Shown here: piece after piece, positions 14,726-23,032 of the stretch
Layout of the letters: each line of letters begins with the position of its first letter
Position numbering within the stretch: the stretch's first letter is position 1
Assembly (NCBI RefSeq): GCF_036322585.1
Contig: NZ_AP024600.1
Span: 868,001-932,000 of the forward strand
Reading direction: 5' to 3'
DNA: 64,000 bases
Source: Luteolibacter sp. LG18
GTDB lineage: Bacteria; Verrucomicrobiota; Verrucomicrobiia; Verrucomicrobiales; Akkermansiaceae
Notes under the pieces: model-generated
Database searches by the model: none
Seen by the model: the letters and a program-made list of their open reading frames with translations, nothing else
Told to the model about the DNA's origin: nothing
Translations under genes and position numbers: made by a program

Positions 14726-15403
14726 ATGTGCAATCTGTTCAGGAGCCGCCGAAACTCCCACCAGGCCACCATTCCGAACACTGCCCGCGAGTCCTATTTG
14801 TCGCACCAGGCTGCTCCGGAAGCCGATTTGGTGAGGCCGTCTGAGATGGCCTTGGTGATCGCCATCGGCCGCATGCGGGTGCCTGTCGCGGTGCCCATGC
14901 GATGGGGATGGAGCCGGGATTTCAACCCCACCATCTACAATGCGCGGGCCGAGAAGGTCGGGACGGGCATGTGGGCTCAGGCTTCTCGCTGCCTCTTCCT
15001 GGTGAGCGATTACTACGAAACCGACAAGACCACCGGGCAGAAGTGGCGGATCTACGCCAAGCGCCCGGTGGTGACGAGTGGGTTCTACGTTCCAGGCCTG
15101 TGGGAAATCGGTCCGGAAAAGCGTCTGTTCGCCGCGATGCTGACCGAACCGGCATCATCCTTGCTGGACGGCATGAACGACCGCCAGCCGTGCGCGTTCG
15201 CCGACTGGAGGGAGATGGAGCCTTGGATCAACGGGGGGAACCTACCCAACCGCACGAAACTGCACCTTGCCAAGGAACAGGAAGCGGCAAATAGGCAAAG
15301 CCTCCAGGACATCCAGGAACGCAACCACTCCCACTTGGCTTGGAGGCTTCGACAGGAAGCGGACCGGAATTCCCCGGATGGACCAACACTTCCCGGACTC
15401 TGA
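14726..15403 (+). CDS. SRAP domain protein (YedK/HMCES-like)
   Basis: The start is set at ATG 14726 because the family needs Cys2 as its mature N-terminus (MCNLFRSR); the 225-residue length is typical. SRAP proteins crosslink to abasic sites in single-stranded DNA through Cys2. Visible family features are C2, PMRWGW (57-62), N72 in NARAE, and E98 (YYETD). The position of the catalytic His (H160 of YedK) is occupied by N151 in GMNDRQP, so crosslink reversal may be altered. In a transposing phage it could protect abasic sites or counter a host uracil- or base-removing defence. Confidence 0.8.
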   Translation: MCNLFRSRRNSHQATIPNTARESYLSHQAAPEADLVRPSEMALVIAIGRMRVPVAVPMRWGWSRDFNPTIYNARAEKVGTGMWAQASRCLFLVSDYYETDKTTGQKWRIYAKRPVVTSGFYVPGLWEIGPEKRLFAAMLTEPASSLLDGMNDRQPCAFADWREMEPWINGGNLPNRTKLHLAKEQEAANRQSLQDIQERNHSHLAWRLRQEADRNSPDGPTLPGL

Positions 15404-15449
15404 TTTTCAGGAGGAGCGGCCCCCGGCATTGGCTGAAATCCCGGTTTGA
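15378..15449 (+). CDS. Very short possible gene
   Basis: An ATG at 15378, overlapping the SRAP gene's end in another frame, opens 23 codons of acidic sequence (MDQHFPDSDFQEERPPALAE). It lies just before the gene at 15458. There is no strong ribosome-binding site, and it may simply be chance. Confidence 0.2.
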   Translation: MDQHFPDSDFQEERPPALAEIPV

Positions 15450-15457
15450 CGGCCCGG

Positions 15458-15769
15458 ATGATCCACCTCCACGATGCCGAACCTATGGAGATTTCGCTGC
15501 CTGCCGAGGATTACGAACGACTGCTGGCGCACCTGGAAGCCAGGCAGGACGGCAAGGTCGACCAGATGCTGGCCGCCGCCGCCCTCGCGAACCGATCGGA
15601 GATCAATATCCAGGGGAATAGGGCCGCATTGGAGGCCGTGGCCTGGTTGACCCACACCCACGCCGTGTCCTACTTCGACGATTCCGAGGATGCGGAACCC
15701 ATCCTGATTCGGGTTTTGCACCCGCCCGGCCACCCCTCTGCAAGGCCGTTGCAAGCGCCTGGCCACTGA
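15458..15769 (+). CDS. Hypothetical phage protein, last early gene
   Basis: The 103-residue protein starts at ATG 15458 (MIHLHDAEPMEISLPAEDYERLL); an upstream TTG is less likely. The middle (ALANRSEINIQGNRAALEAVAWL) suggests a small alpha/beta fold. No family recognised. It is the last gene before the repeat-rich phage end. Confidence 0.5.
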   Translation: MIHLHDAEPMEISLPAEDYERLLAHLEARQDGKVDQMLAAAALANRSEINIQGNRAALEAVAWLTHTHAVSYFDDSEDAEPILIRVLHPPGHPSARPLQAPGH

Positions 15770-15786
15770 GAAGCGAACCCGCGTTC

Positions 15787-15920
15787 GTTTTTCTCATTTC
15801 GGTGGCAAACCGGGGTTTTCGGGCCGGTTTTTTCTCAAAAGGGGTTTTTCGGGGTGATGGCCCTGGAAAGCCCCATTTTTCGGGGTTTTTCGGCCTTTTC
15901 GGCCTTTTTCGGATTTCTCA
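15787..15920. repeat. Repeat array at the prophage right end, probable transposase-binding sites
   Basis: No gene lies here. TTTTTCGG or TTTTCGG repeats occur at about 15817, 15845, 15877, 15886, 15895 and 15904, and TTTCTCA occurs three times, ending at 15796, 15837 and 15920, spaced 41 and 83 bases. Mu-type phages carry several transposase-binding sites at each end, and this array is at the right place. The TTTCTCA ending at 15920 finishes in CA as expected for a phage terminus, but this is unproven. Confidence 0.5.
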
Positions 15921-15954
15921 ACTCCCATGGCAGGGATCACCAAGTCCGCTGCAA

Positions 15955-15984
15955 GCACTCACAAGTTGAAAACTTGTGCTACTT
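15955..15984 (-). repeat. Host palindrome at gene end (CACAAGTT/AACTTGTG)
   Basis: The hairpin 15960-15978 has 8-bp arms and a 3-base loop directly after the stop codon of the sugar dehydrogenase gene. Read on the minus strand, the unit AAGTAGCACAAG...CTTGTGAGTG is the same as at 51571-51600 except for the core, and its TAG is the gene's stop codon. It may act as a terminator or mRNA stabiliser. Confidence 0.7.
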
Positions 15985-18162
15985 AGCGCCCACGCGAGTG
16001 CGGGTCGGGAGATAGCCATTGGCTTCCACGAGGATTTCCCAGGCACCGCCGGGCGCGGCGGAAGCCGGTGCGGGCGGCAGTTTCAACTCCCCGGAGAGGG
16101 TGCCCTTGGTGGCGGAAATGCCATCGCCGAGATGCAAGATCGCCTTCACGATCTTGTCGGCCTCCGCCTCGCTGATCGCCTGCGCGGGCATTGGCACCTC
16201 ACCCCAATCGCCGGTGCTACCCTTGAGCACACGGCCCTTGAGATACTCCACGGCATCGGTGCGGTCACGGTTCCGCAACGCCACGTCGACATACCGCGGC
16301 CCGACGGAAGCCTGGTCCACCTGGTGGCAGGCGAGGCACAGGCGGGACGTCACCAGTTCCTGGATGTCCGGTGCGAATTCCGGACCACCGGCATCATGGC
16401 CGGTCGGCGGGATGTAACGGGCACGGACGGAGACCGTCTTCGCGTCCGGGGCCACGGAGGATTTGACCTGGAACTTCACCGTCTCTCCGAACCCGAGGGC
16501 TTTCGGCTTTCCTTCCAACTGGAGTGCCAGCTCGGGCTGTGCGTCCTGTTTCACCAGCGGGAACCGCTTGATCGCGACACCGCCCTTGCCATCGGTGGCG
16601 ACGGCGCGGAGCTCGGTGCCGGAACCTTCCGCCACCGTGACGGTGGCCGCCGTGCCGAGATCCTTCTCCGCGGTGCCGCTGGTGAGGAACCAGCGGACGG
16701 TCACTGGATCGCCATCGGCATCGGAGGAAGCCGTCACCGCGTAGGTGCCGTTCTTCCCCGTCACGGCCGCGGCGGAAATCTCGGGTGCATGGTTGTCCGT
16801 TCCCGGGCGAAGGCGGCGGATGCGTCCGTCCTTGTTGAACCACCAGTTGGTTCCGTATTCGAGCAGCCACACGGTGCCGTCCTTCGCCATCTCCATGTCC
16901 ATCGGGTGGAGCAGCTTGTCGGCGAAGGGCGCCAGGGAAACCAGCTTCTCGCCTTCACCCAGCTTCGCCTTCCACATCCGGCCACGGGCCCAGTCATACG
17001 TGAGGAGCGTGTGGTCGTCCTCCTTGCCGAGGAGGTTCCATTTACGGGATGCATCGTAATAAAACACCGGCCCCGCCATCGCGTTTCGGGATCCCTTCCC
17101 CACCATCGGAAACTCCGGACTATCCGCGTAGGGATACCAGATGAAGGCGGAGCGGGCCGACGGCAGGACCGGCAGGCCGGTGTTCCGCGCCCCCGGATTT
17201 TTCGGCACGGCGGGATCGGTCATCTCGCCAGGCTGACCGGTGGTGAAATCGACGATCGGGTACGGTTTGTTATCCCCGACGAGGAATGGCCAGCCATAGT
17301 TGCCCGCGGCACGGGCCTGGTTCACCTCGTCGTAACCACGCGGCCCCCGTGGCCCGTCGTTGTTGGCATCCGGACCGACCTCGCCCCAGTAGAGCGCACC
17401 CGCCTTCGGATCGAGCGAGATCCGGTAGGGATTCCGGCAGCCCATGACGTAGATCTCCGGGCGGGTTTTGGCCGTGCCCGGCGGAAACAAGTTGCCCGCG
17501 GGAATCTCGTAGCCGTTCTCGGTCGGCCGGATGCGGAGCACCTTGCCACGGAGGTCGTTGGTGTTCCCCGCGCTGCGCTGGGCATCGAACTGGACGCGGT
17601 CCGGGCGGTTGTCGATCGGCGCGTTGCCGTTGCTCTCGAACGGGTTCGTGTTGTCCCCGGTGCTGAGGTAGAGCAGGCCGTCCGGCCCGAACGACAGCGA
17701 CCCTCCCTGGTGGCAGACCTTGCGGTCCCGTTCAACCGGGATCTCCAGCAGCATCTTTTCCGAAGCCCGGTCGATCTTCCCGTCCCGATAGGTGAACCGG
17801 GACAGGCGGTTGAGCGTTTTGACCGGGTCGCTGTAGTAAATGTAGAGCCGCCCGTTCGTGACGAACTTCGGGTCAACGGTGATGCCAAGCAAGCCCTCCT
17901 CCCGCGCCACCGGGCTGTCCGGATCGGCGGCACGCAGGGCGGAGACATCGAACTTCGCGACCTCGAACATGCCGCCTGTTTCCGGATTCACGCGGAGGAC
18001 ACGGCCCTCGCGCTCGATCACGAACATTCCGCCATCCGGCAGCAGCGCGATCTCGATGGGGTCGTTCAGCCCGTCCGCCACGGGGGCGGAGAGTTCATAC
18101 GCCTCCTTGGCCGCGAGGGAGGCGGTCAGGGCGGCCAGTGACAGAAGGATGGGTTTCAACAT
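15979..18162 (-). CDS. PQQ-type glucose/sorbosone dehydrogenase with cytochrome c domain
   Basis: The 727-residue protein has a signal peptide (MLKPILLSLAALTASLAAKEA), then a six-bladed beta-propeller of the GSDH family (residues about 25-450; GGMFVIEREGRVLRV, EGLLGITVDPKF, HQGGSLSFGPDGLLYLSTGD). An Ig/PKD-like part follows, then a cytochrome c domain with CLACH near residue 610. It should oxidise a sugar or sugar alcohol in the periplasm and pass electrons to the attached heme. The related family in Verrucomicrobiota and Planctomycetes is common and mostly uncharacterised. The prophage lies just beyond its 3' end. Confidence 0.85.
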   Translation of the reverse strand: MLKPILLSLAALTASLAAKEAYELSAPVADGLNDPIEIALLPDGGMFVIEREGRVLRVNPETGGMFEVAKFDVSALRAADPDSPVAREEGLLGITVDPKFVTNGRLYIYYSDPVKTLNRLSRFTYRDGKIDRASEKMLLEIPVERDRKVCHQGGSLSFGPDGLLYLSTGDNTNPFESNGNAPIDNRPDRVQFDAQRSAGNTNDLRGKVLRIRPTENGYEIPAGNLFPPGTAKTRPEIYVMGCRNPYRISLDPKAGALYWGEVGPDANNDGPRGPRGYDEVNQARAAGNYGWPFLVGDNKPYPIVDFTTGQPGEMTDPAVPKNPGARNTGLPVLPSARSAFIWYPYADSPEFPMVGKGSRNAMAGPVFYYDASRKWNLLGKEDDHTLLTYDWARGRMWKAKLGEGEKLVSLAPFADKLLHPMDMEMAKDGTVWLLEYGTNWWFNKDGRIRRLRPGTDNHAPEISAAAVTGKNGTYAVTASSDADGDPVTVRWFLTSGTAEKDLGTAATVTVAEGSGTELRAVATDGKGGVAIKRFPLVKQDAQPELALQLEGKPKALGFGETVKFQVKSSVAPDAKTVSVRARYIPPTGHDAGGPEFAPDIQELVTSRLCLACHQVDQASVGPRYVDVALRNRDRTDAVEYLKGRVLKGSTGDWGEVPMPAQAISEAEADKIVKAILHLGDGISATKGTLSGELKLPPAPASAAPGGAWEILVEANGYLPTRTRVGAK

Positions 18163-18238
18163 GCGGGCCTGATTACGCCGTGCCCGCCCGATTTATTCCA
18201 TGGGGATTTCTACCGACACGGGCGCGGACAAAAAATAT

Positions 18239-18264
18239 CCCGCCCCGGTCGAAACCGGGGCGGG
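18239..18264 (-). terminator. Rho-independent terminator of the beta-helix gene
   Basis: A perfect hairpin CCCGCCCCGGT-CGAA-ACCGGGGCGGG is followed, reading leftward on the minus strand, by ATATTTTTT. It lies 36 bases after the stop of the gene at 18301-21927. The rest of the gap 18163-18300 shows nothing else. Confidence 0.85.
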
Positions 18265-18300
18265 CCTTGCCTCACCCGATAAAAGGGGAATCCACCTCGG

Positions 18301-21300
18301 TCACTCGGAGACCGACGCGCGCATGAACAATTTCTCAAGTTCGCCCGGATGAGCGCCCGGCACATAGAACGACCGGTAAATCCAACCGCTGGAAAGCGGG
18401 GGAAGATTCGCCTGCAGGGGACCGCTCTGGCCGGATGGCACCTCGGCAATGTCGAGATTCCAGTAGGTGAGATCCACGCTGCCCATGATGTAGTAGGTGA
18501 ACCCATCCACCGGCAACGACGCCAGCATCCCGCTATACCCATCCGGGAACGAGGCCGCGGCACGAACCGGTAGCGTCAACGTCAGCACGGACTGGCCGTC
18601 CACCGTTGCAACCTTCACGGACATCTTGCTGGCGGACTTGCCCGACAGCGGATCTTCATCGAAAGCGAACTCCTGGAGGTTGTTGCGGCCGTCGCCATCG
18701 GGATCCTGCGCCTTGCCGTTGTTCGCGACGGTCAGGCCCTTGGCGGTCGCCCAATCCTCGTAGGTCGCCACCGCGGCACCGGTATTGACCTGGAGAATCC
18801 CGGTACCGGTGATGCGGCTGGTCTTGTTCACCGCCGAAGAGGTCGGGGAACCCCAGGTGCCGGAAGCCTGCTGCACGCCATCGATGTAAAGCTCGTCGAT
18901 GGTGTCCGTCCCGGCGAAGCCAAGATTGAGCATCGCGCCGTTGGAGATCTTCACGTCGGCCACGTCCGCCAGCGAGGCGTTCGCCAACGAGAGCGTGCCG
19001 CCGGTCGCGACCGTGTCACCGGTGTAGGTGTTGGTGCCGGAGAGCGTCAGCGTGCCGGCACCGGTCTTCACCACCGAACCCGCGCCGGAGAGCACGCCGG
19101 AAAGCGTGACGTTGCGAGCGGTGGTGAGGTCCACCGAATCCAGCGTGTTGAAAGTCGTGCCCGCGGTGCTGGTAAGCGTGAGGTTCGCCGTGCTGGTCCA
19201 GTCCGCGTAAGCGCCGACGGTGCCATTGCCGAGGCTCACCACGCCATTGCTCGATTTCACGATACCGCCGGTGCCGAGGTTCAGCGTGCCGCCGGAATTG
19301 CCCGTGAACGCGTCACCGAGGTAGGCGGTGTTCGCGTTGTTGCTGTTCGCGCCGAGCGTCAGTTGTTTGAGGTTCGCCACGGCGGTGCCGGTGACCTTGA
19401 AGGTGGTGGTGCCATCCCAACCGACCTGGAAGGCCGCATTGGGAACATTGAGCGTGCCGCCCGTCAGGTTGTAGATGTTGCCGCCAACGGACCAATGACC
19501 GACACGGATCTGGTTCGTGGAGGTCGTGAGGTTCACGGTGCCGCCGGACTGGTTGACCACGCCGGGCCCCGTTCCCGTTTGTTCGCCGGTGAAGAACGCG
19601 CCACTGTCCGTGAGGGTACCGCCGGAGATGTTGGTCGTTCCGTTCAAGCCCATCGACCCGAAGTTCACCGTTCCGGCGGTGTTGTTGTAGGTGCCGGATT
19701 GCAGCACCGCGAGCGACACGGTCGAACCGGCATTGTCGGTGACGCCGGTTCCAGTGACGGTGAGATTGCCCGCGTTGGTGAACGTGCCGCCACCTGCCAC
19801 CTGGATGCCGGAGGAACCATTGAGGCTGCCCGCCGCGGTGACCGAAAGGGTGTTCGCTCCGACAAAGGTGGCGCCCGTGTAGGTGTTCGCCGCCGTCAGG
19901 ATGGTGGTGCCGCTGGAAGTGGTGCCGAAGCCGCCCGCACCGGTGATCGCCCCAGAGAAGGTCATGGAGGCATAGCCGGAGTCCACGTTCAGGAAACCAC
20001 CGGAGGAAATCGCCACCGGGTTCGCCAGGTTGACCGCGCCGCCGCCGGAGTTGGTGGCGAGCTTCGAGGAACCATTGACGGTCACCGCGCCGGTGCCGAA
20101 TCCCTGGTTGCCGCCACTGAGGCGCACGAAGACGTTGTTGAGCGTGGTGCCGCCCGCGTAGTCGTTCGTGCCGCTGGTGATGTTCACTTCACCCGGGCCG
20201 TAAACCGCAAGCTTCGAGGACGTGTTGTCCGTGATCTTCGACGACAAGGTGAGGACACCCGTGGAACCATTCACGAGCGCCAGCGTACCGCCTGCCGAGG
20301 TCGTGAGCGTGCCTCCGGTGATGATGGAGGCATTGCCCGCGACAGTGGAGGTGACCAGGACACCGGCGTTCAAGGTCAGGGTGTTCCCCGTGCCGATGGT
20401 CACGGTGCGTGCCGCCGCATCATTGAAGGTGATGCCGTCGATGACCACGCCCGCGCCCACGCTGTTGGTGAAGGCCGCGCCGGTGGTCACGTATTGGGTC
20501 GCACCCGAAACCCAGGTGCCGAGATCGGAAGCCGTGTTGTTGGTCGTGCCGCCGGTCACGAAGTTGCTGGCATCCGTCCGCGCGAAGGCCAAACCGGCGG
20601 TGCCGTAGGTGGCGTATGGCAACACGCTGTTGGCGGTGGTGCCAGGGAGCTTGAGCTGGGCGGTCCCGGTGCCGGTGACGGACACGTTCAGGATCGAGCC
20701 GCCGAGGCCAAGCGTGCCGCTGCTGAAATCCGCGCCAAGCGTCTGCCCCGCAGCCGTGGCCATCACGATCTTCGCCGTGCCGCCGCCGGTCAGGTTGAGC
20801 CCCTTGGCCGCCTGGGTGCTCGCGGCCGCCGCATTTCCCGTGAGCTGGAGCGTGGCACCACCGGCGATCGAGGTCGCCGTGGTGCTGGAGATCTTCGAGG
20901 TGTTGCTGGCGGTGTAGTCGAGCACCAGCGTGCCCGCGTTCACATTGGTGGCACCGGTGTAGGCATTCGCCCCGAGGAACCGCAGCGTGCCCGCACCGGC
21001 CTTCGTGAAGGGGTTCGGACCGTAGGTGTTGTTCGACACCACCGAGGAGATGTCGAGGTCGTAGCCGGAGACCGTGGTTCCCTTCGCCACGGTGAAGACC
21101 GCGCCCTGCGTCTGGCGGATGTCCAGTTTCACCCCGCTGATGGTGGAGGTGGTCGGAGAGGCCAGCGAATTGAGCGCCGAGCTGCCGTTGAAGAAATCGA
21201 GGTTGCTGTTCGCCACACCGGTCATGCTGCCGCCGGTCAGGTTGATGACCGCGTTGCCGAGCGTCTGGTTGCCGGTGGTGCTGACATCGAGCGTGCCGCC

Positions 21301-21927
21301 CACGATGTTGAGGTTGGTGAGCGCGGTGGCACCGCCGTTGTAGCCGGTCGCGTCACCGGTCGCGAGCCGCAGCGTGGCTCCAGTGTTCACCGTGACGGTA
21401 CCGCGGATGGTTCCCGAACCGCCGCCGCCGCCCGTCAGGCTCAGCACGCCGCCATTGACGACGGTGTTGCCGGTGTAGGTGCTCTGCGCGCTGAGCGCGA
21501 GGAGACCCGAGCCAGCCTTGGTCATGCCAACGGTGCCGGTGATCACGGAGCTGATCGTCGCGTCCGTGGTGGTGGTCAAGGTGGGCGTGGTGCCCGCCAA
21601 GGTCAGGGTATTCCCACCCGAGAGCACCCATGGGCTGCCCGCGGCGCCATTGTCGGAGAACACGATATTGGTGATCGTGCGGGCCGAATCGAGCGTCACG
21701 GTCGTGCTCGCCGTGATATCGCTGGTGAAGCTGGCCGTCGAGCCGGAGGCATCGGCTACGATGCCTCCCGACCATTTGGCGGTATCGCTCCAATTGGACG
21801 GACCGGTGGTGGTATCGGTCCAGGTTCCGCTGGCGGCGTGCGCCACGGAGACCATGACGAAGGTGATTCCGGCGGCGGCAGAAGTGGCGCCACAAAGGCG
21901 CGAGAACAGGCATTTTACAAGTTTCAT
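18301..21927 (-). CDS. Very large secreted autotransporter-associated beta-strand-repeat protein
   Basis: The 1208-residue protein starts at ATG 21927 (MKLVKCLFSRL...; a TTG nine codons upstream is less likely) with a signal peptide ending AHA. It is rich in G, T, S, N and A and contains at least five PATR repeats of the form NTYTGxTxVxxGTL (for example NTYTGDTVATGGTLSL). It lacks the C-terminal barrel of classical autotransporters. Instead, about residue 1060 begins a linker with DPDGDGRNNLQEF, a calcium-binding-type loop, and a terminal beta domain typical of Verrucomicrobiota secreted proteins. Adhesion or surface-layer function is inferred. Confidence 0.85.
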   Translation of the reverse strand: MKLVKCLFSRLCGATSAAAGITFVMVSVAHAASGTWTDTTTGPSNWSDTAKWSGGIVADASGSTASFTSDITASTTVTLDSARTITNIVFSDNGAAGSPWVLSGGNTLTLAGTTPTLTTTTDATISSVITGTVGMTKAGSGLLALSAQSTYTGNTVVNGGVLSLTGGGGGSGTIRGTVTVNTGATLRLATGDATGYNGGATALTNLNIVGGTLDVSTTGNQTLGNAVINLTGGSMTGVANSNLDFFNGSSALNSLASPTTSTISGVKLDIRQTQGAVFTVAKGTTVSGYDLDISSVVSNNTYGPNPFTKAGAGTLRFLGANAYTGATNVNAGTLVLDYTASNTSKISSTTATSIAGGATLQLTGNAAAASTQAAKGLNLTGGGTAKIVMATAAGQTLGADFSSGTLGLGGSILNVSVTGTGTAQLKLPGTTANSVLPYATYGTAGLAFARTDASNFVTGGTTNNTASDLGTWVSGATQYVTTGAAFTNSVGAGVVIDGITFNDAAARTVTIGTGNTLTLNAGVLVTSTVAGNASIITGGTLTTSAGGTLALVNGSTGVLTLSSKITDNTSSKLAVYGPGEVNITSGTNDYAGGTTLNNVFVRLSGGNQGFGTGAVTVNGSSKLATNSGGGAVNLANPVAISSGGFLNVDSGYASMTFSGAITGAGGFGTTSSGTTILTAANTYTGATFVGANTLSVTAAGSLNGSSGIQVAGGGTFTNAGNLTVTGTGVTDNAGSTVSLAVLQSGTYNNTAGTVNFGSMGLNGTTNISGGTLTDSGAFFTGEQTGTGPGVVNQSGGTVNLTTSTNQIRVGHWSVGGNIYNLTGGTLNVPNAAFQVGWDGTTTFKVTGTAVANLKQLTLGANSNNANTAYLGDAFTGNSGGTLNLGTGGIVKSSNGVVSLGNGTVGAYADWTSTANLTLTSTAGTTFNTLDSVDLTTARNVTLSGVLSGAGSVVKTGAGTLTLSGTNTYTGDTVATGGTLSLANASLADVADVKISNGAMLNLGFAGTDTIDELYIDGVQQASGTWGSPTSSAVNKTSRITGTGILQVNTGAAVATYEDWATAKGLTVANNGKAQDPDGDGRNNLQEFAFDEDPLSGKSASKMSVKVATVDGQSVLTLTLPVRAAASFPDGYSGMLASLPVDGFTYYIMGSVDLTYWNLDIAEVPSGQSGPLQANLPPLSSGWIYRSFYVPGAHPGELEKLFMRASVSE

Positions 21928-22132
21928 GCAACTAACAATGAACGAATTAAACAAAAGACGCCGTTGCGCTAAGGCCCGGATGCCGCGAGGTCAAGGAGCA
22001 TTCCCCGGAAACGCCCTGCCGTTAGGCGGTTTCTGCGTAAATACCCGAGCCCTGCTAGCACCTACGATATCTCCCGTAGTTCCATCTCCATAAATTGCAC
22101 GTAATAGATGGCCCGTTCGTGGCACAAAAAAC

Positions 22133-22154
22133 GCCGGACGTTTCCGTCCGGCGC
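22133..22154 (-). terminator. Terminator after the His-rich peptide gene
   Basis: The hairpin CGCCGGACG-TTTC-CGTCCGGCG is followed on the minus strand by TTTTTTG. It serves the gene at 22205. The rest of the 277-base gap 21928-22204 includes the promoter side of the beta-helix gene and a weak inverted repeat CTACG/CGTAG (22062-22079). Confidence 0.8.
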
Positions 22155-22204
22155 GAAACCTATCCCCTCTCCCGGGGATCATGGATGCGATCCACCCGCG
22201 CTCG

Positions 22205-22375
22205 TCACGCGTGATGGTGGTGCCGATGTTTGTGATGGGCCTTTTGGTGGTGCTTGTGATGCTTGTGCGCCTGACGATGGTGCTTGTGATGGCCTGAACC
22301 CTCCGCGGCGGATGCGAGAGGAGAGCCCACGAACAGGGCGGCGGCGCCCATGAGCAGCATGAGGTATCGTTTCAT
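22205..22375 (-). CDS. Histidine-rich secreted peptide
   Basis: The 56-residue product has a signal peptide (MKRYLMLLMGAAALFVGSPLASA) and a mature part almost entirely of His, Lys, Gln and Ala (for example HHKHHRQAHKHHKHHQKAHH), with about 18 histidines and HHHH near the end. Such peptides bind Zn, Ni or Cu, and a role in periplasmic metal storage or tolerance is inferred. It is followed by a strong terminator, which argues for a real monocistronic gene. Confidence 0.75.
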   Translation of the reverse strand: MKRYLMLLMGAAALFVGSPLASAAEGSGHHKHHRQAHKHHKHHQKAHHKHRHHHHA

Positions 22376-22482
22376 GGTTGGAGGACGGAGTGATCCGTCT
22401 GCCGATGAAAGCGTTCTCCACAGTGGAAGTTGCGCGGGGATTTCCAGGAAATTCATCCCCGCGCCGGATTGCGAAAAGCAAT

Positions 22483-22512
22483 CGAGCGCCGGGCGTTTCC
22501 ACCCGGCGCTCG
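22483..22512 (-). terminator. Terminator-like hairpin after the EF-hand gene
   Basis: Arms CGAGCGCCGGG/CCCGGCGCTCG (11 bp) enclose the loop CGTTTCCA. It lies 29 bases past the stop at 22541 on the minus strand; the following T-rich run (TTGCTTTTCG) is short. It shares GCCGG.CGTTTCC with the hairpin at 22133. Confidence 0.7.
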
Positions 22513-22540
22513 AGACGTCCCTACACTGTTGCAAAAAGAA

Positions 22541-22885
22541 TCAGCCTTCCTTCTTTGGCTCGCCGCCGTCGCGCTTCGGACGGTTCGGACGCTCACCGCC
22601 CTTGCCGCCTTCCGGGGCCTTGATGGCGTCGACCTCGGCCTTGGAAAGCTCGCCGTTCTTGTCGGTGTCCCAGCTTTCGAGCAGGCGCTTGGAGAGGCGC
22701 TCCGGGGCGGCGGCCAGCTCTTCCTTGGAGAGGGCACCGTCCTTGTTGGTGTCGAACTTGCCGAGGATGCGCTCCTTGGCCGGGCCGCGCTCCGCGGGCT
22801 TGTCGCCTTCCCCTTCGGCGCGGACGGCCTGGGTGCTGAGGGCGAGGGCGGAGATGCCGGCGAGGATGATGAGATGATGTTTCAT
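22541..22885 (-). CDS. Secreted EF-hand calcium-binding protein
   Basis: The 114-residue protein starts at ATG 22885 with a signal peptide (MKHHLIILAGISALALSTQAVRA). Two EF-hand loops are seen, DTNKDGALSKEE (about residues 45-56) and DTDKNGELSKAE (about 74-85), separated by a helix, and the tail is rich in K, E, G and P. It should bind calcium in the periplasm or outside the cell. Similar short EF-hand proteins are frequent in Verrucomicrobiota and Planctomycetes; the target is unknown. Confidence 0.85.
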   Translation of the reverse strand: MKHHLIILAGISALALSTQAVRAEGEGDKPAERGPAKERILGKFDTNKDGALSKEELAAAPERLSKRLLESWDTDKNGELSKAEVDAIKAPEGGKGGERPNRPKRDGGEPKKEG

Positions 22886-23032
22886 GATTCGGATGGAATG
22901 ACGGGTTCGACCGCCTGGACATGAAACCGCCGCCGCGGAAAAAGTTGCGCGGAACCGGATGGGAAATCGAACGGTCGGACCTTGACGCCTCTTCCACGCC
23001 CGAAGAGCCTTCCGGAACAGCCATCTCCCACC

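Larger units (their letters stand above)
1..15935. mobile_element. Transposable (Mu-related) prophage, right part, left part outside window
   Basis: This stretch carries a phage repressor/Ner-like switch, a MuA-type transposase, a MuB-type ATPase, a Gam-like protein, an M15 endolysin with holin/spanin-like genes, and a gp27 (DUF3486)-like gene, which together define a replicative-transposition prophage. Late genes run leftward off the edge and early genes run rightward to about 15.8 kb. Host sequence begins by 15,954, where a palindrome shared with another host gene starts. The exact right end (expected to finish in CA, next to a short target duplication) cannot be fixed without the other end; 15,920-15,953 is the likely interval. 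Confidence 0.9.

Noticed and set aside
15976..18141. 721-codon open frame on the plus strand over the sugar dehydrogenase gene
   Set aside because: It is an antisense shadow caused by high third-position GC; the minus-strand gene has signal peptide, propeller motifs and CLACH.
18301..21927. Tandem-like G/T/N-rich sequence considered as a CRISPR or DNA repeat array
   Set aside because: The periodicity is in the protein (PATR repeats) and DNA repeats are degenerate, with no spacers of constant length.
19363..21972. 869-codon open frame on the plus strand over the beta-helix protein gene
   Set aside because: Composition is G/R/H/A-rich without a domain, and it lies opposite a protein with clear PATR repeats and its own terminator.
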